Source: Bog-532 sp963775825
GTDB lineage: Bacteria; Actinomycetota; Actinomycetes; Streptosporangiales; Streptosporangiaceae
Assembly (NCBI GenBank): GCA_963775825.1
Contig: CAVZKY010000049.1
Coordinates: 1 to 64,000, forward strand
Length of the DNA: 64,000 bases
Reading direction: 5' to 3'
Translations under genes and position numbers: made by a program
Notes under the pieces: model-generated
The model's database searches: none
What the model was told of the DNA's origin: nothing
Seen by the model: the letters and a program-made list of their open reading frames with translations, nothing else
Part shown: piece after piece, positions 49,757-59,316 of the stretch
Layout: every line of letters starts with the position of its first letter
Position numbering within the stretch: the stretch's first letter is position 1

Positions 49757-51709
49757 ATGACACAACGCAAGGGACGAAGCGGGGTGCCGGCACCGTACGC
49801 GCTGCCGGCCGCCTTTGCCGCTCTCTTCGTCCTGGGCACGGTGGCGGCGGCCCTCAACGGCCGGCTGCCCGGCACCGGAGTCCTCATCGCCGCGACGGTG
49901 GTGGTCGGGATCACGGCCCTGGTCGCCGAACCGCTGGCGGCCGTCCCGCTGGCGGCCGTGGGCTGGCTGATGGTCACCGGATTCTCCCGGCCGCCCTACG
50001 CTGACCTGCGGCCGACCGGCCAGGCTGCCGCAGACGCCGCGATTGTGATCGGCGCCACCGCCCTGGGCAGCGCCGCGGCGGGCACGCTGTTCCGCTGGCC
50101 GGCGATGCGGTTCACACTGGAGGGTGTGAGCGCAGGCGTCGGCAAGAGCAGGCCGGGTCACGGGGCCGGGCCCGTTCCCGCGGAGAGCGGCCTGACGGAG
50201 ACCGGCCCGGCCGGCACCGGGCTGGCCGGGGACGCCGGTGATCTCCAGGCGCTGGCCCAGCAGTTCACCGAGCCGCCCGAGGACCGGTCGCTGCGGCAGA
50301 GCGCCGCCTGGACCGGGGCGATCAGCCCCCAGCGCCGGCTGCTGGGGGTGCTGCTGACCCTGACCGGCCTGCCGCTGCTGACCCTGCTGCTGGTGGCCGC
50401 CGGCCAGCGGCTGAACCTCGCCGACGACCTGCTCCTGTTCCTGCTCGCGGTGGTAACGGTCACCGTGGTCGGCGGCTTCTGGCCCGCCGTTCTGGCCGCC
50501 GTGGGGTCCAGCCTGCTGCTCAACTGGTTCCTCACCCCGCCGCTGCACACGTTCACCATTCAGGAGCCGCGCAACCTGCTGGCCCTGGTGCTGTTCGTGA
50601 CGGTCGCGGTGGCGGTCAGCAGCATGGTTCACCTGGCTGCCCGCCGGGCCGTGCAGGCCGCGTCCAGCCGTGAGGAGACCGCTTCGCTGCTCGCGCTGGC
50701 CCGGACCGTGCTAGGTGGCGCGGACACCCCCACGGCCGTACTGGACCACCTCACCAGCACCCTGGGCGGGCGGGCCGAGCTGCAGGAGTTCACCGCCGGG
50801 CGCTGGATACGCGTCGCGGTCAGCGGAGGCACCGGCGCGGACACCGAAGGCACACGCATTCACCCCCGGCCCGGGCTGGCCCTGCTCACTAACGGCCAGA
50901 CCGCCGCGGCCACCATGGCCCTGCTGGCCGGCTTCGGGGCCCAGACGGCGGCCGCCCTGGACCGCGAGCGGCTGCGCATGCAGGCCTCACAGGCCGAAGC
51001 GCTCGCCGAGGGCAACCGGATCCGCACCGCTCTGCTCGCCGCGGTCAGCCACGACCTGCGTACCCCGCTGGCCTCCATCAAGGCCAGCGTCAGCAGCCTC
51101 CGGCAGACCGACGTCCAGTGGACGGCCGCCGACGAGGCGGACCTGCTGGCGACGATCGAGCAGAACGCCGACCGGCTGGACGCGCTGATCGGGAACCTGC
51201 TGGACCTGAGCCGCCTGCACAGCGGCTCGCTGGAACCGTTCCTGCGGCCGACCGCGATCGATGAGGTCGCGCCGGTCGCGCTGCGCGGGCTGGACGCTCC
51301 CGTCCAGATGGACATCGAGGTGCCGGACGGCGTCCCCCTGGTCCGCGCCGACCCGGGCCTGCTGGAGCGGGTGCTGGCCAACATCTTCTCCAACGCGCTG
51401 CGTCACTCACCGTCATCGCGGCCCCCGGCGCTCCGCGCCCGCCCGGCCGGCGCAACCGTAATCCTCGAGGTCGTGGACCATGGCCGGGGCGTGCCGGACG
51501 GCCTCAAGGACCGCATCTTCGAGCCGTTCCAACGGCTGGACAACCGGCAGGGCGGCGTGGGCCTGGGCCTCGCCGTGGCCAGGGGCTTCGCGGAGGCGAT
51601 GGGCGGCACCATCGCCGCGGTCGACACCCCCGGGGGCGGCCTGACGATCCGTATCACGCTCCCGGTGGCCCGCAACGACGAACGGTCCGTACTCGGAGCC
51701 GGGCCGTGA
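49757..51709 (+). CDS. KdpD-like sensor histidine kinase
   Basis: 651 residues. An N-terminal pair of hydrophobic segments (10-110) replaces the KdpD and USP domains of classical KdpD. Then comes the DUF4118 four-helix unit that KdpD uses (about 200-295: LNLADDLLLFLLAV, SSLLLNWFLTPPLHTFTI), a GAF-like stretch, the H-box AVSHDLRTPLASIKA with phospho-His at about 430, and an ATPase domain (NIFSNALRHSP, GRGVPDGLKDRIFEPF, GVGLGLAVARGF). KdpD responds to K+ limitation. There is no kdpFABC here; the adjacent K+ importers of KimA type are the natural regulatory targets. Confidence 0.87.
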   Translation: MTQRKGRSGVPAPYALPAAFAALFVLGTVAAALNGRLPGTGVLIAATVVVGITALVAEPLAAVPLAAVGWLMVTGFSRPPYADLRPTGQAAADAAIVIGATALGSAAAGTLFRWPAMRFTLEGVSAGVGKSRPGHGAGPVPAESGLTETGPAGTGLAGDAGDLQALAQQFTEPPEDRSLRQSAAWTGAISPQRRLLGVLLTLTGLPLLTLLLVAAGQRLNLADDLLLFLLAVVTVTVVGGFWPAVLAAVGSSLLLNWFLTPPLHTFTIQEPRNLLALVLFVTVAVAVSSMVHLAARRAVQAASSREETASLLALARTVLGGADTPTAVLDHLTSTLGGRAELQEFTAGRWIRVAVSGGTGADTEGTRIHPRPGLALLTNGQTAAATMALLAGFGAQTAAALDRERLRMQASQAEALAEGNRIRTALLAAVSHDLRTPLASIKASVSSLRQTDVQWTAADEADLLATIEQNADRLDALIGNLLDLSRLHSGSLEPFLRPTAIDEVAPVALRGLDAPVQMDIEVPDGVPLVRADPGLLERVLANIFSNALRHSPSSRPPALRARPAGATVILEVVDHGRGVPDGLKDRIFEPFQRLDNRQGGVGLGLAVARGFAEAMGGTIAAVDTPGGGLTIRITLPVARNDERSVLGAGP

Positions 51710-52383
51710 CCCGGGTCCTGGTGATCGACGACGAACCGTCCATTCTGCGCGCGCTGCGGATCAACCTGAGCGCCCGCCAGTACGAGGTGAGCACCGCCGC
51801 CGACGGCACCTCGGGGCTGGCTGCGGTCGCCCGGAACCGCCCGGACGTGCTCATCCTCGATCTCGGCCTGCCGGACATGGACGGCACCGAAGTGATCAGC
51901 GGCGTCCGGGGCTGGACGTCCATTCCGATCATCGTGCTGTCGGTCTGGGGGCAGGAGAGCCAGAAGGTCGCGGCCCTGGACGCGGGCGCCGACGATTACG
52001 TGACCAAGCCGTTCGGCATGGACGAACTGCTCGCCCGGCTGCGCGCCGCCGTGCGCCGGGCCGCCCCGGCCCCCGATGAGCCCGTGGTGACGACCGGGGA
52101 CTTCACAGTCGACCTGGCCGCCAAGCGGGTGACCCGGCCCGACGGCGGTGACGTCCGGCTCACGCCGACGGAGTGGCAGCTGCTGGAGATCCTGGTCCGT
52201 AACCGCGGGCGGCTGGTCACCCAGCGCCAGCTGCTGCAGGAAGTATGGGGCCCCGCGTACGAGACCGAGAGCAACTACCTGCGGGTGTATCTCGCGCAGC
52301 TCCGCCGCAAGGTGGAACCGGAACCGTCGCGGCCCCGCTACCTACTCACCGAACCCGGCATGGGCTACCGCTTCCAGGTCTAG
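51706..52383 (+). CDS. KdpE-like response regulator (OmpR family)
   Basis: 225 residues from a GTG overlapping the kinase stop. Receiver domain with VLVIDDEPSILRAL, phospho-acceptor Asp in LILDLGLPDMDG (about residue 52) and the conserved Lys in YVTKPFGMDELLAR. The C-terminal winged helix starts LTPTEWQLLEILVRN and ends EPGMGYRFQV. It is the cognate partner of the KdpD-like kinase by overlap, and the family normally activates K+ transport genes under K+ limitation. Confidence 0.93.
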   Translation: MTRVLVIDDEPSILRALRINLSARQYEVSTAADGTSGLAAVARNRPDVLILDLGLPDMDGTEVISGVRGWTSIPIIVLSVWGQESQKVAALDAGADDYVTKPFGMDELLARLRAAVRRAAPAPDEPVVTTGDFTVDLAAKRVTRPDGGDVRLTPTEWQLLEILVRNRGRLVTQRQLLQEVWGPAYETESNYLRVYLAQLRRKVEPEPSRPRYLLTEPGMGYRFQV

Positions 52384-52552
52384 GGCATCCGCGCGGGGAC
52401 AGGGTGCAGCCCGGCCCCCGCATCAAGCGGAATCATGCATTTCCCCGTCCCTGGCCGTGCTGCTCCAATTTTTGAGTATTGCGCACCAGGAGATTACTGG
52501 CTAGTAATGAAGCAGGGAGCTCGCTCTGCCGGACAGGAGCCAGGAGGCCCGC

Positions 52553-53125
52553 GTGAGCACCTTCGAGCACTACACGACGCCCGTCCCGCCCGGGACCTGG
52601 GATGTACCTGCGGCCGGTGCCACCCGGTTCTCCTGGGAGTACGACGAGGGCCGCGACCGGTTGCTCAGCTTGTACCAGCGGGGCAAGGACAAGCAGTGGG
52701 ACGCGGCCAAGCGGATCGACTGGACGATCCCGGTCGACCCGGCCAGCGTGATGGGGATGCCGGAGGACCTCAACCCCATCTACGGCTCGGCCCAATGGGA
52801 AAAGCTGTCCCAGGCGGAGCGCGACGAGCTGTCCCACCACTTGTCCTCCTGGCTGTTCAGCCAGTTCCTGCACGGCGAGCAGGGAGCGCTGACGGTGGCC
52901 GCCCGGATCGTGGAGTCGGTACCGGATATGGACGCCAAGTTCTACGCTGCCACCCAGGCCATGGACGAGGCCCGGCACGTCGAGCTGTTCTCCCGGTTCA
53001 TGCGGGAGAAGATCGGCCTGTACTACCCGATCAACGACAACCTGGCCAAGCTGCTGGCCGACGCACTGAGCGATGCCCGCTGGGACTTCCCCTACCTGGG
53101 CATGCAGGTGCTGATCGAATGCCGT
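52553..53125 (+). pseudogene. Ferritin-like diiron protein, 3'-truncated
   Basis: The GTG at 52553 has AGGAGG upstream and starts STFEHYTTPVPPGTW. The N-terminal half has the diiron-ligand helices expected in ferritin-like/R2-like oxygenases (FLHGEQGALTVAARIVESVP; MDEARHVELFSRF with the ExxH pair). After GMQVLIE (about residue 190) homology stops abruptly; the frame runs on through non-coding sequence into the HD gene. The second half, with the remaining iron ligands, has been lost. No other frame continues it, so this is a deletion and not a one-base error. Confidence 0.7.
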
Positions 53126-53196
53126 TCGCTACCCGGGTCGGGTCCTGGCCTGCTATTGGCTTGCCGTCGCGGCGGCGTGGCTGGTCAGATGAAGAC

Positions 53197-53793
53197 ATGG
53201 ACCCCCTGGACAGCCAGCTCCGTTTCGTGCTCGAGGCCGACCGGCTCAAGAGCGTGCTGCGGCGCAGCACGCTGAACGACGGCTCGCGGCGGGAGAACTC
53301 GGCGGAGCACTCCTGGCACCTGGCCCTGATGGCGCTGGTGCTCGGCGAGCACGCTCCGCCCGGGACCGACCTGGCCAAGGTGAGCGCCATGGTCGTGCTG
53401 CACGATCTGGTCGAGATCGACGCCGGGGACCTGTACGTGTACGCCGACGAGGCCGCGCAGCGCCGCCAGGCGGTCGCCGAGCGCGCCGCGGCCGGCCGCC
53501 TGTTCGGGCTGCTGCCCACGGAGCAGGGCGCCGCGTTCCGCGCGCTCTGGGACGAGTTCGAGCAGCGGATCACCCCCGAGGCCCGGTTCGCCCGCGCCCT
53601 GGACCGGCTTCAGCCCCTGATCGCCAACTACGCGGCAGGCGGGAAGACGTGGCAGGCCAACGGCATCACCGCGGACCAGGTACTGGAACGGGTCCGGTTG
53701 GTCGAGGATGGCTCGCCGGAACTGGGCCAGTACGCCCGCAACCTCGTCTCCGACGCCGTTCGCCGTGGCATCCTGCTGCCCGCGCCCGCATAA
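53197..53793 (+). CDS. HD-domain phosphohydrolase
   Basis: 198 residues from the ATG at 53197. Metal ligands of the HD superfamily are clear: His in ENSAEHSWHLALMA (about residue 33-37), HDLVEIDAGD (about 68-77), and a later Asp in FARALDRLQPLIANY. This is the YfbR-like subgroup, typically 5'-nucleotidases or related phosphatases acting on small nucleotides. The substrate is not determined. It begins just after the truncated ferritin-like gene, and the deletion there probably brought it closer. Confidence 0.85.
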   Translation: MDPLDSQLRFVLEADRLKSVLRRSTLNDGSRRENSAEHSWHLALMALVLGEHAPPGTDLAKVSAMVVLHDLVEIDAGDLYVYADEAAQRRQAVAERAAAGRLFGLLPTEQGAAFRALWDEFEQRITPEARFARALDRLQPLIANYAAGGKTWQANGITADQVLERVRLVEDGSPELGQYARNLVSDAVRRGILLPAPA

Positions 53794-53834
53794 TTCCGGA
53801 GGTAACGGGCCGCTAGAGCGGGTACGAACTACAC

Positions 53835-54786
53835 GTGAGCCGACCCCTGTCCAGATTGTTCGCGCGCGGTAGCCACGTGAAGAGTGTGCCGGAGGAGAAC
53901 CTGCGGCGGCGCTTCCCGCTACCCCGGCCCGTTGACGTCGCCGAGCGCATCGAGCGCGCCCCCGCTCTGGACCCCGCGGTCCGGTCGCTGTCCGACGGTG
54001 TAGTCCGCGCCCTGCCGCCGGGACCGCGGACGGACGCCCTGCACGGCGTCCCGTTCGGCCAGCCCGCCCACCCCGCCCTGGTGCGGTTGCCGCTGGGCTG
54101 CTGGACGTCAGCGGCCCTGCTTGACCTGTTTCCCGGCACGGAGCGGGCTTCGCGGACCCTGATCGCCGCGGGCCTGGCCAGTTCGCTGCCGGCCACGGCC
54201 ACCGGCCTGGCCGACTGGTCCGCGCTGCACCGCCACCAGCAGCGTGTCGGGCTGGTGCACGCCGCCTCCGGGGCGTGTGCGGCCACCCTGTTCAGCGCAT
54301 CCCTCATCGCGCGGGCCAGCGGGTTCGGGCGAGCCGGCAAGCTGCTGTGCGCAGGCGGCCTGACCGCCGCAACCGTGGGCGGCTATCTCGGCGGCCACCT
54401 GGCCCTGCGGCTCGGCGCGGGCGCAAGCCACGCAGAGCCAGTGGGGCACCTGGCCGGGCTCGGCTGGCATGAACTGTGCCGGGTCTACGACCTTCCGGAC
54501 GGCCGGCCGGTCCGCCGGCAGCTCGGGTACCTGAGCCTGTTCGTGCTCCGCCGCGGGCCGGACGTCAGCGTGCTGTCCGACCACTGCGCCCATCTGGGCG
54601 GTCCCCTGCATCAGGGGCGGGTGCTCACCGGCCGAGGCCGGCGACTGCGTGACATGCCCATGGCACGGCAGCACGTTCCGCATCGGCGACGGCTCGGTCG
54701 TGCATGGGCCCGCGACGGCCCGGCAGCCCTCGTTCCGCTGCCGGGTTACCGACGCCGGCTTGGTCGAGGTCCAGCCGCGGAACTGA
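53835..54786 (+). CDS. DUF2231 membrane domain fused to a Rieske iron-sulfur domain, apparent frameshift
   Basis: GTG start. Residues about 75-200 form a DUF2231 region of four hydrophobic helices (FGQPAHPALVRLPLG, ATGLADWSALHRHQQ, GGYLGGHLAL). The C-terminal Rieske domain supplies both cluster motifs, CAHLGGPLHQG and CPWHGSTF, but they are in different frames: a one-base shift at about 54632 separates them. The corrected gene ends at the TGA at 54784-54786, giving about 317 residues. It probably acts as a membrane-anchored [2Fe-2S] electron carrier, perhaps with partners elsewhere. Confidence 0.8.
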
Positions 54787-54817
54787 TCCGGAGCCCAGCC
54801 GGCTGAAAACCCGGAAG

Positions 54818-55603
54818 CTAGAAGAAGATCAGCCGCACGGCGGAGACGACGCCGATGATGACGATGAGCACCCGCAGGGCGACGGGGGGCAGGCGGCGGC
54901 CGTAGCGCGCGCCGACCAGGCCGCCGATCGTGGAGCCGGCCGCGATCAGCCCCGCGAGGATCCAGGCGACGTGCGTGAGGGAGATGAACACGATCGCCGC
55001 GACGCCGTTGACGATGAAGGTCAGGCCGTTCTTCAGCGCGTTGACGCGCTGCAGCGGCTCGTCCAGGAAGATGCCGAGCAGCCCGATCATCAGCACCCCC
55101 TGGGCGGCCCCGAAGTACCCGCCGTAGACCCCGGACGCACATACCCCCGCCCACAGGCCCGGGCCGCCGTTGCGGCTCACCTCACTCCGGTGCGCAGCCA
55201 GCCAGCCGTTCAGCTTGGGCTGCAGGATGACCAGGACGCAGGCGATCAGGATCAGGACGGGCACGATGACCTTGAAGGTGCTGGCCGGCAGCTTCAGCAG
55301 CAGGATCGCGCCACCAGCCGAGCCAACCGCGGATGCGACACCGAGCCGGGCCAGCCGCCCCCACTGCCCGGTGAGCTCACGCCGGTAGCCATAGGCCCCG
55401 CTGGCGGCCCCGGGGACGAGCCCCACGTTGTTGGACACGTTGGCCAGGACCGGCGGGACACCAAAGGCCAGCAGGGTGGGAAAGGTGATCAGGGAACCGG
55501 AGCCGACGACCGCGTTGATCCCGCCGGCGGCGATCCCGGCGGCGAAGACCGCGATCGCCTCGGGTGCGGTTACGTTCAGGGCTGGACCGCCCGCGCCGCC
55601 CAC
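54818..55603 (-). CDS. TauE/SafE family transporter
   Basis: About 261 residues with eight hydrophobic segments. The family repeats appear as GINAVVGSGSLITFPTLLAFG near the start and GVYGGYFGAAQGVLMIGLLG at the middle. The start is uncertain: a GTG at 55603 suits the family, while 55645 would overlap the upstream ABC gene more. Members export or import sulfonates, sulfite or other small anions. It follows the ABC-ATPase gene with a short overlap on the same strand. Confidence 0.85.
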   Translation of the reverse strand: MGGAGGPALNVTAPEAIAVFAAGIAAGGINAVVGSGSLITFPTLLAFGVPPVLANVSNNVGLVPGAASGAYGYRRELTGQWGRLARLGVASAVGSAGGAILLLKLPASTFKVIVPVLILIACVLVILQPKLNGWLAAHRSEVSRNGGPGLWAGVCASGVYGGYFGAAQGVLMIGLLGIFLDEPLQRVNALKNGLTFIVNGVAAIVFISLTHVAWILAGLIAAGSTIGGLVGARYGRRLPPVALRVLIVIIGVVSAVRLIFF

Positions 55604-56368
55604 CGCGCGTGCCGGTATTCGACCTGCAGGGGCACACCGAAGCACCTGGACAGGTTCCGCTCGGTGAAGACCTCGGCGATCGGGCCTGCGGCTAGCACGG
55701 AGCCCCGGCGCAGCAGCATCGCGTGGGTGAAGCCGTCCGGCACCTCCTCAACGTGGTGCGTGACCAGCACCATCATGGGTGCCTTGCCGTCGCGGGCGAG
55801 CGTGGACAGGCGGCGGACCAGATCCTCCCGGCCGCCCAGGTCCAGCCCGGCGGCCGGCTCATCGAGCAGCAGCAGCTCGGGATCGGGCATCAGGGCCCGC
55901 GCGATCTGTACCCGCTTACGCTCCCCCTCGGACAGGGTGGCGAACCGGCGCCTGATCAGGTGCGCGCAGCCGAGCGCGTCCAGCAGCTCGACGGCCCGGG
56001 TGACGTCGGAGGACTCGTACTCCTCCTGCCACCGGCCGAGGATCGCGTACGAGGCGGTGAGCACCAGGTCGATGACCTTCTCTCCCGGTGGCACCTTCTC
56101 CGCCAGCGACGCGCTCGCCATGCCGATCCGGGGCCGGAGGTCGAACACGTCAACCTCACCGAGCCGCTCGCCGAGCACCTCCACGGACCCCTGCGGTGGG
56201 GAACAGCGTCGTCGCAGCGACCTGGAGGAGGGTCGTCTTCCCCGCGCCGTTCGGGCCGATCAGGATCCAGCGCTCGTCCTCGTGGGCGGTCCAGTCGATG
56301 TCACGCAACAGCATGGACGTCTCACGGCGGACGCCTACGCCCCGCAACCGCAGGACCTCGTCGGACAT
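55576..56368 (-). CDS. ABC transporter ATP-binding protein, apparent frameshift
   Basis: The ATG at 56368, with GGAGGGGA upstream, begins MSDEVLRLRGVGVRRE and reaches the Walker A GPNGAGKTT at about residue 40. Near 56195 the frame changes; the next frame carries on with EVLGERLGEVDVFDLRPRIG, the signature LSEGERKRVQIARAL, Walker B LLLLDEPAAGLD and the switch histidine in VLVTHHVEE. About 263 residues when joined. No membrane partner with permease features is adjacent, so it may be a stand-alone ATPase of the YlmA type. A one-base indel in a G/C run is likely. Confidence 0.85.
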
Positions 56369-56522
56369 CTGGTCCCCTCCCTTTCGGCGCAGCAAGCGGC
56401 CAGTACTCAGACCGAACCTACGTCAGGTACCGCCGCGGGCAGGCCGGCCCCGGCCCTGCACCCAATCATCGTCTACGCCCACCGCATCCACGACCCGAGC
56501 GCCCGAAAAGCCGCCGGTGAGC

Positions 56523-57197
56523 TCATTCACGTCCAGCATGCCGGACCGCGTACAGCGCGGCCTGGGTCCGGTCCTGCACCCCCAGCTTGCCCAGGATCGA
56601 ACTGACGTGCGTCTTGACCGTCTTCTCGGACACGTGCAGCAGGCGGCCGATCTCCCGGTTCGACAGCCCGCGTGCGAGCTGGCCGAGCACCTCACGCTCG
56701 CGGGCGGTCAGCGCGCCAAGGCCGTCCCAGCCGGGCGGGCGGCCCGCGGACCAGCCGCCTGGTGCGGGCGCCGCGCCGCCGGAAGGCACCAGCGAGCCCG
56801 CCGCGCCGGGGGCGAGCAGCATGTTCCCGTCGTGGACGGCGCGGATGGCCCGGACCAGCGCGTCCGGGTCAACGTCCTTGTACAGGAAACCGGACGCTCC
56901 GGACCGCAGCGCGAGGCTTACCTGGGTGGGGTCATTGCCACTGGTCAGGACCAGCACGCGGGAGGTGGTGCCGCGGGCCCGCAGCTCGCGCAGCACGGCG
57001 ATGCCGTCCAGGCCAGGCAGCTTGAGGTCCAGCAGGATCACGTCGGGGACCTGCTCGGCAGCCATCGCGAGCGCTTCCGCACCGTCAGCGGCCTCCCCGG
57101 TCACGTCGATGCCGTCATGGACGTCGAGCAGGACACGCAGGCCCTGCCGGACGACCGGATGGTCGTCCACTATCAGCACCGTCATCGGGTCAGCCAC
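56523..57197 (-). CDS. NarL/FixJ-family response regulator
   Basis: 224 residues from a GTG that overlaps the kinase stop. Receiver domain VLIVDDHPVVRQGL with phospho-Asp in VILLDLKLPGLDG (about residue 58) and the Lys in FLYKDVDPD. LuxR-type helix-turn-helix LTAREREVLGQLARGLSNREIG, then HVSEKTVKTHVSSILGKLGV. Regulated genes are unknown. An ATG four codons downstream is an alternative start. Confidence 0.93.
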   Translation of the reverse strand: MADPMTVLIVDDHPVVRQGLRVLLDVHDGIDVTGEAADGAEALAMAAEQVPDVILLDLKLPGLDGIAVLRELRARGTTSRVLVLTSGNDPTQVSLALRSGASGFLYKDVDPDALVRAIRAVHDGNMLLAPGAAGSLVPSGGAAPAPGGWSAGRPPGWDGLGALTAREREVLGQLARGLSNREIGRLLHVSEKTVKTHVSSILGKLGVQDRTQAALYAVRHAGRE

Positions 57198-58398
57198 GGC
57201 CAGCCCCCGCGGCCGGGGCGGCGCCGTTCAGCTGTGGGCGGCCGGCCTGCCGCCGGACCGGGACGGCCAGCTTGATCGTGGTGCCCGCCCCGGGAGCCGA
57301 CCGGATCGTCAGCGTTCCGCCGGCGGCCGCGGCGCGCCCGCGCATCGAGGCGAACCCGAGACCGTCTGGTGCGCCCGGCGCGAACCCGGAGCCGTCGTCG
57401 GTCACCTCCAGGATGACCCGGCGCGGCGTGCGGGACAGCGTGACGCTGATCCGGGCCGCCCCGGAATGCCGCAGCGCGTTGTGCAGTGCCTCCTGCGCGA
57501 CCCGGTAGAGCGCGGCGTCCTGGCCTTCCGCCAGAGCGGGCAGCTCGGCTGCCGCATAGCGGACCGTCACCCCGTGCGCCCGCCCGGCGAGCACCGCGTA
57601 CCGGCGCAGCGACTCTGACAGCCCGGCCTCTCCAAGGTCCGGCGGGGCCAGCCCGTCGATCACGGCGCGCAGCTCCGCGTGAGCCTGGGCGCCGAGCTCC
57701 GCGACCGCTTCCATCTCAGCCGCGGCCCGCCCAGCGTCCCGGCCGGCCAGCACGGCGGCGGCGCGGGCCCGCGCCCGCAGGCTGAACAGCTTCTGGGACA
57801 CCGCGTCATGCAGGTCACGGGCCAGCCGGGACCGCTCCTCCAGCACCGACAGCTCACGGTTGCGCTCGGACAGCCGCGCGTTCGTGAGGGCGATCGCGGC
57901 GTGCGCGGCGAACAGGGCCAGCAGCTCCTGATCCCGCGCGGTGAACTCGGCAGGCCCCGGACCGGCCTTGTTGGCCACAAAAATGATCGCGAGCACGGTG
58001 TCGCCGTCCCGGACGGGCACGCCAAGGAACCCGGACAGCTCGGGATGCGCGGACGGCCATCCCTCGAACCGCGGGTCGGCCCGAATATCGGTGAGCCGCA
58101 ACGGCCTCGCCTCGCGCAGCAGCACCGCGAGCATGCCGTGCTGACGCGGCAGTGGGCCGATGGCCCGCCGCTCGCCGTCGGAGATCCCGTCCACGATGAA
58201 CTCGGCGAACGACCCGAGCGGGCCGGGAACTCCCAGCGCCGCGTAACGGGCGCCCGCCAGTGAGCGGGCCGACCGGACGATGACCTGCAGCACGTCGCGA
58301 ACACACAGCTGCCTGCTGACCGACAGCACGACCTGGCTGACCCGGTACAGCTCATCAAGGCCGCGCCCGCCGTCGCCACTGGCCGTCTCTGCGCCCAC
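57190..58398 (-). CDS. NarL-type sensor histidine kinase with GAF domain
   Basis: 402 residues, soluble. The GAF domain (about 20-170) includes GARYAALGVPGP and GFLGVPVRDGD. The HisKA_3 dimerisation helix has phospho-His in ARDLHDAVSQKLF (about 195). The ATPase domain has YRVAQEALHNALRHS and DGSGFAPG, then GLGFASMRGRAAAAGG. The gene order kinase then regulator with an 8-base overlap marks a cognate pair. The lack of membrane segments means it senses an internal signal such as redox state or a small ligand, by analogy with DevS-like GAF kinases. Confidence 0.92.
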   Translation of the reverse strand: MGAETASGDGGRGLDELYRVSQVVLSVSRQLCVRDVLQVIVRSARSLAGARYAALGVPGPLGSFAEFIVDGISDGERRAIGPLPRQHGMLAVLLREARPLRLTDIRADPRFEGWPSAHPELSGFLGVPVRDGDTVLAIIFVANKAGPGPAEFTARDQELLALFAAHAAIALTNARLSERNRELSVLEERSRLARDLHDAVSQKLFSLRARARAAAVLAGRDAGRAAAEMEAVAELGAQAHAELRAVIDGLAPPDLGEAGLSESLRRYAVLAGRAHGVTVRYAAAELPALAEGQDAALYRVAQEALHNALRHSGAARISVTLSRTPRRVILEVTDDGSGFAPGAPDGLGFASMRGRAAAAGGTLTIRSAPGAGTTIKLAVPVRRQAGRPQLNGAAPAAGAGRG

Positions 58399-58520
58399 GC
58401 CCCGACGTTACCCGCGGCCGGGCCACCGGGCATCAGCCAGCGGTCCTACGACCATCGGCCCAGGCCCGCCCCGCCCGCGGCCCGATGTGCGGGCGCGCGG
58501 AGCCGCCTAGCGTCCGGGAC

Positions 58521-59273
58521 ATGGACACCACCAAAGACACACACCCGGCCCGCACCGCCGTCGTCACCGGCGCGTCCCGCGGGCTCGGCCGGGCCCTTGC
58601 CGCCTGGCTCACCGGAGCGGGCTACGCCCTGGTTATCGACGCCCGCGACCAGGCCGCGCTGACCGCGGCCCGGGTGACCCTGCAGGCCAGCGGCCTCCGG
58701 GCCCCGATCGTCGCCGTACCGGGCGACATCACCGATCCCGCGCACCGGCACGCCCTGGTCCGCGCGGCCGGGACGCTGGGCGGCGCGGATCTGCTCGTCA
58801 ACAACGCGGGAACGCTGGGGGTCAGCCCGCTCCCCGCGATCGCGGACTACCCGCTGGCCGGGCTGCGGGACGCGTTCGAGGTCAACGTGGTCGCGCCGGT
58901 CGCCCTCACCCAGGCCCTGCTGCCCGGGCTGCGGCGGCGCGGGGGCGCGGTGCTCAACATCACCTCCGACGCCGCCACCGCCGCATACGCAGGCTGGGGC
59001 GGATACGGCGCGGTCAAGGCCGCGCTGGAGCAGGCGTCGAACGTACTGGCCGCCGAGGAGAACACCATCCGTGTCTGGTGGGTCGATCCCGGCGATCTGC
59101 GCACGAAGATGCACGCCGACGCGTTCCCGGGCGAGGACATCTCGGACCGGCCACGGCCGGAGGAGGTCATCCCCGGCTTCGGCGCGCTGATCAGCAGCCG
59201 CCTGCCAAGCGGGCGGTACCGCGCCGCAGACCTGATCCCGGCCCGCCCGCTGCCGCCGGTTCCCTCGCGATGA
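58521..59273 (+). CDS. Short-chain dehydrogenase/reductase
   Basis: 250 residues from the ATG at 58521. Rossmann fold with cofactor motif TGASRGLGRALA (about residue 17), LLVNNAGTLG (about 92), catalytic Ser in NITSDAATAAY and the YxxxK as YGAVK (about 162). The charge pattern after beta-2 (DARDQ) is compatible with NAD(H). The substrate cannot be assigned. It ends 43 bases before queA. Confidence 0.9.
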   Translation: MDTTKDTHPARTAVVTGASRGLGRALAAWLTGAGYALVIDARDQAALTAARVTLQASGLRAPIVAVPGDITDPAHRHALVRAAGTLGGADLLVNNAGTLGVSPLPAIADYPLAGLRDAFEVNVVAPVALTQALLPGLRRRGGAVLNITSDAATAAYAGWGGYGAVKAALEQASNVLAAEENTIRVWWVDPGDLRTKMHADAFPGEDISDRPRPEEVIPGFGALISSRLPSGRYRAADLIPARPLPPVPSR

Positions 59274-59316
59274 CCGGACGGCCGCGAACCGTCCCGGCCC
59301 GGAAAGGAGGCCGGCC

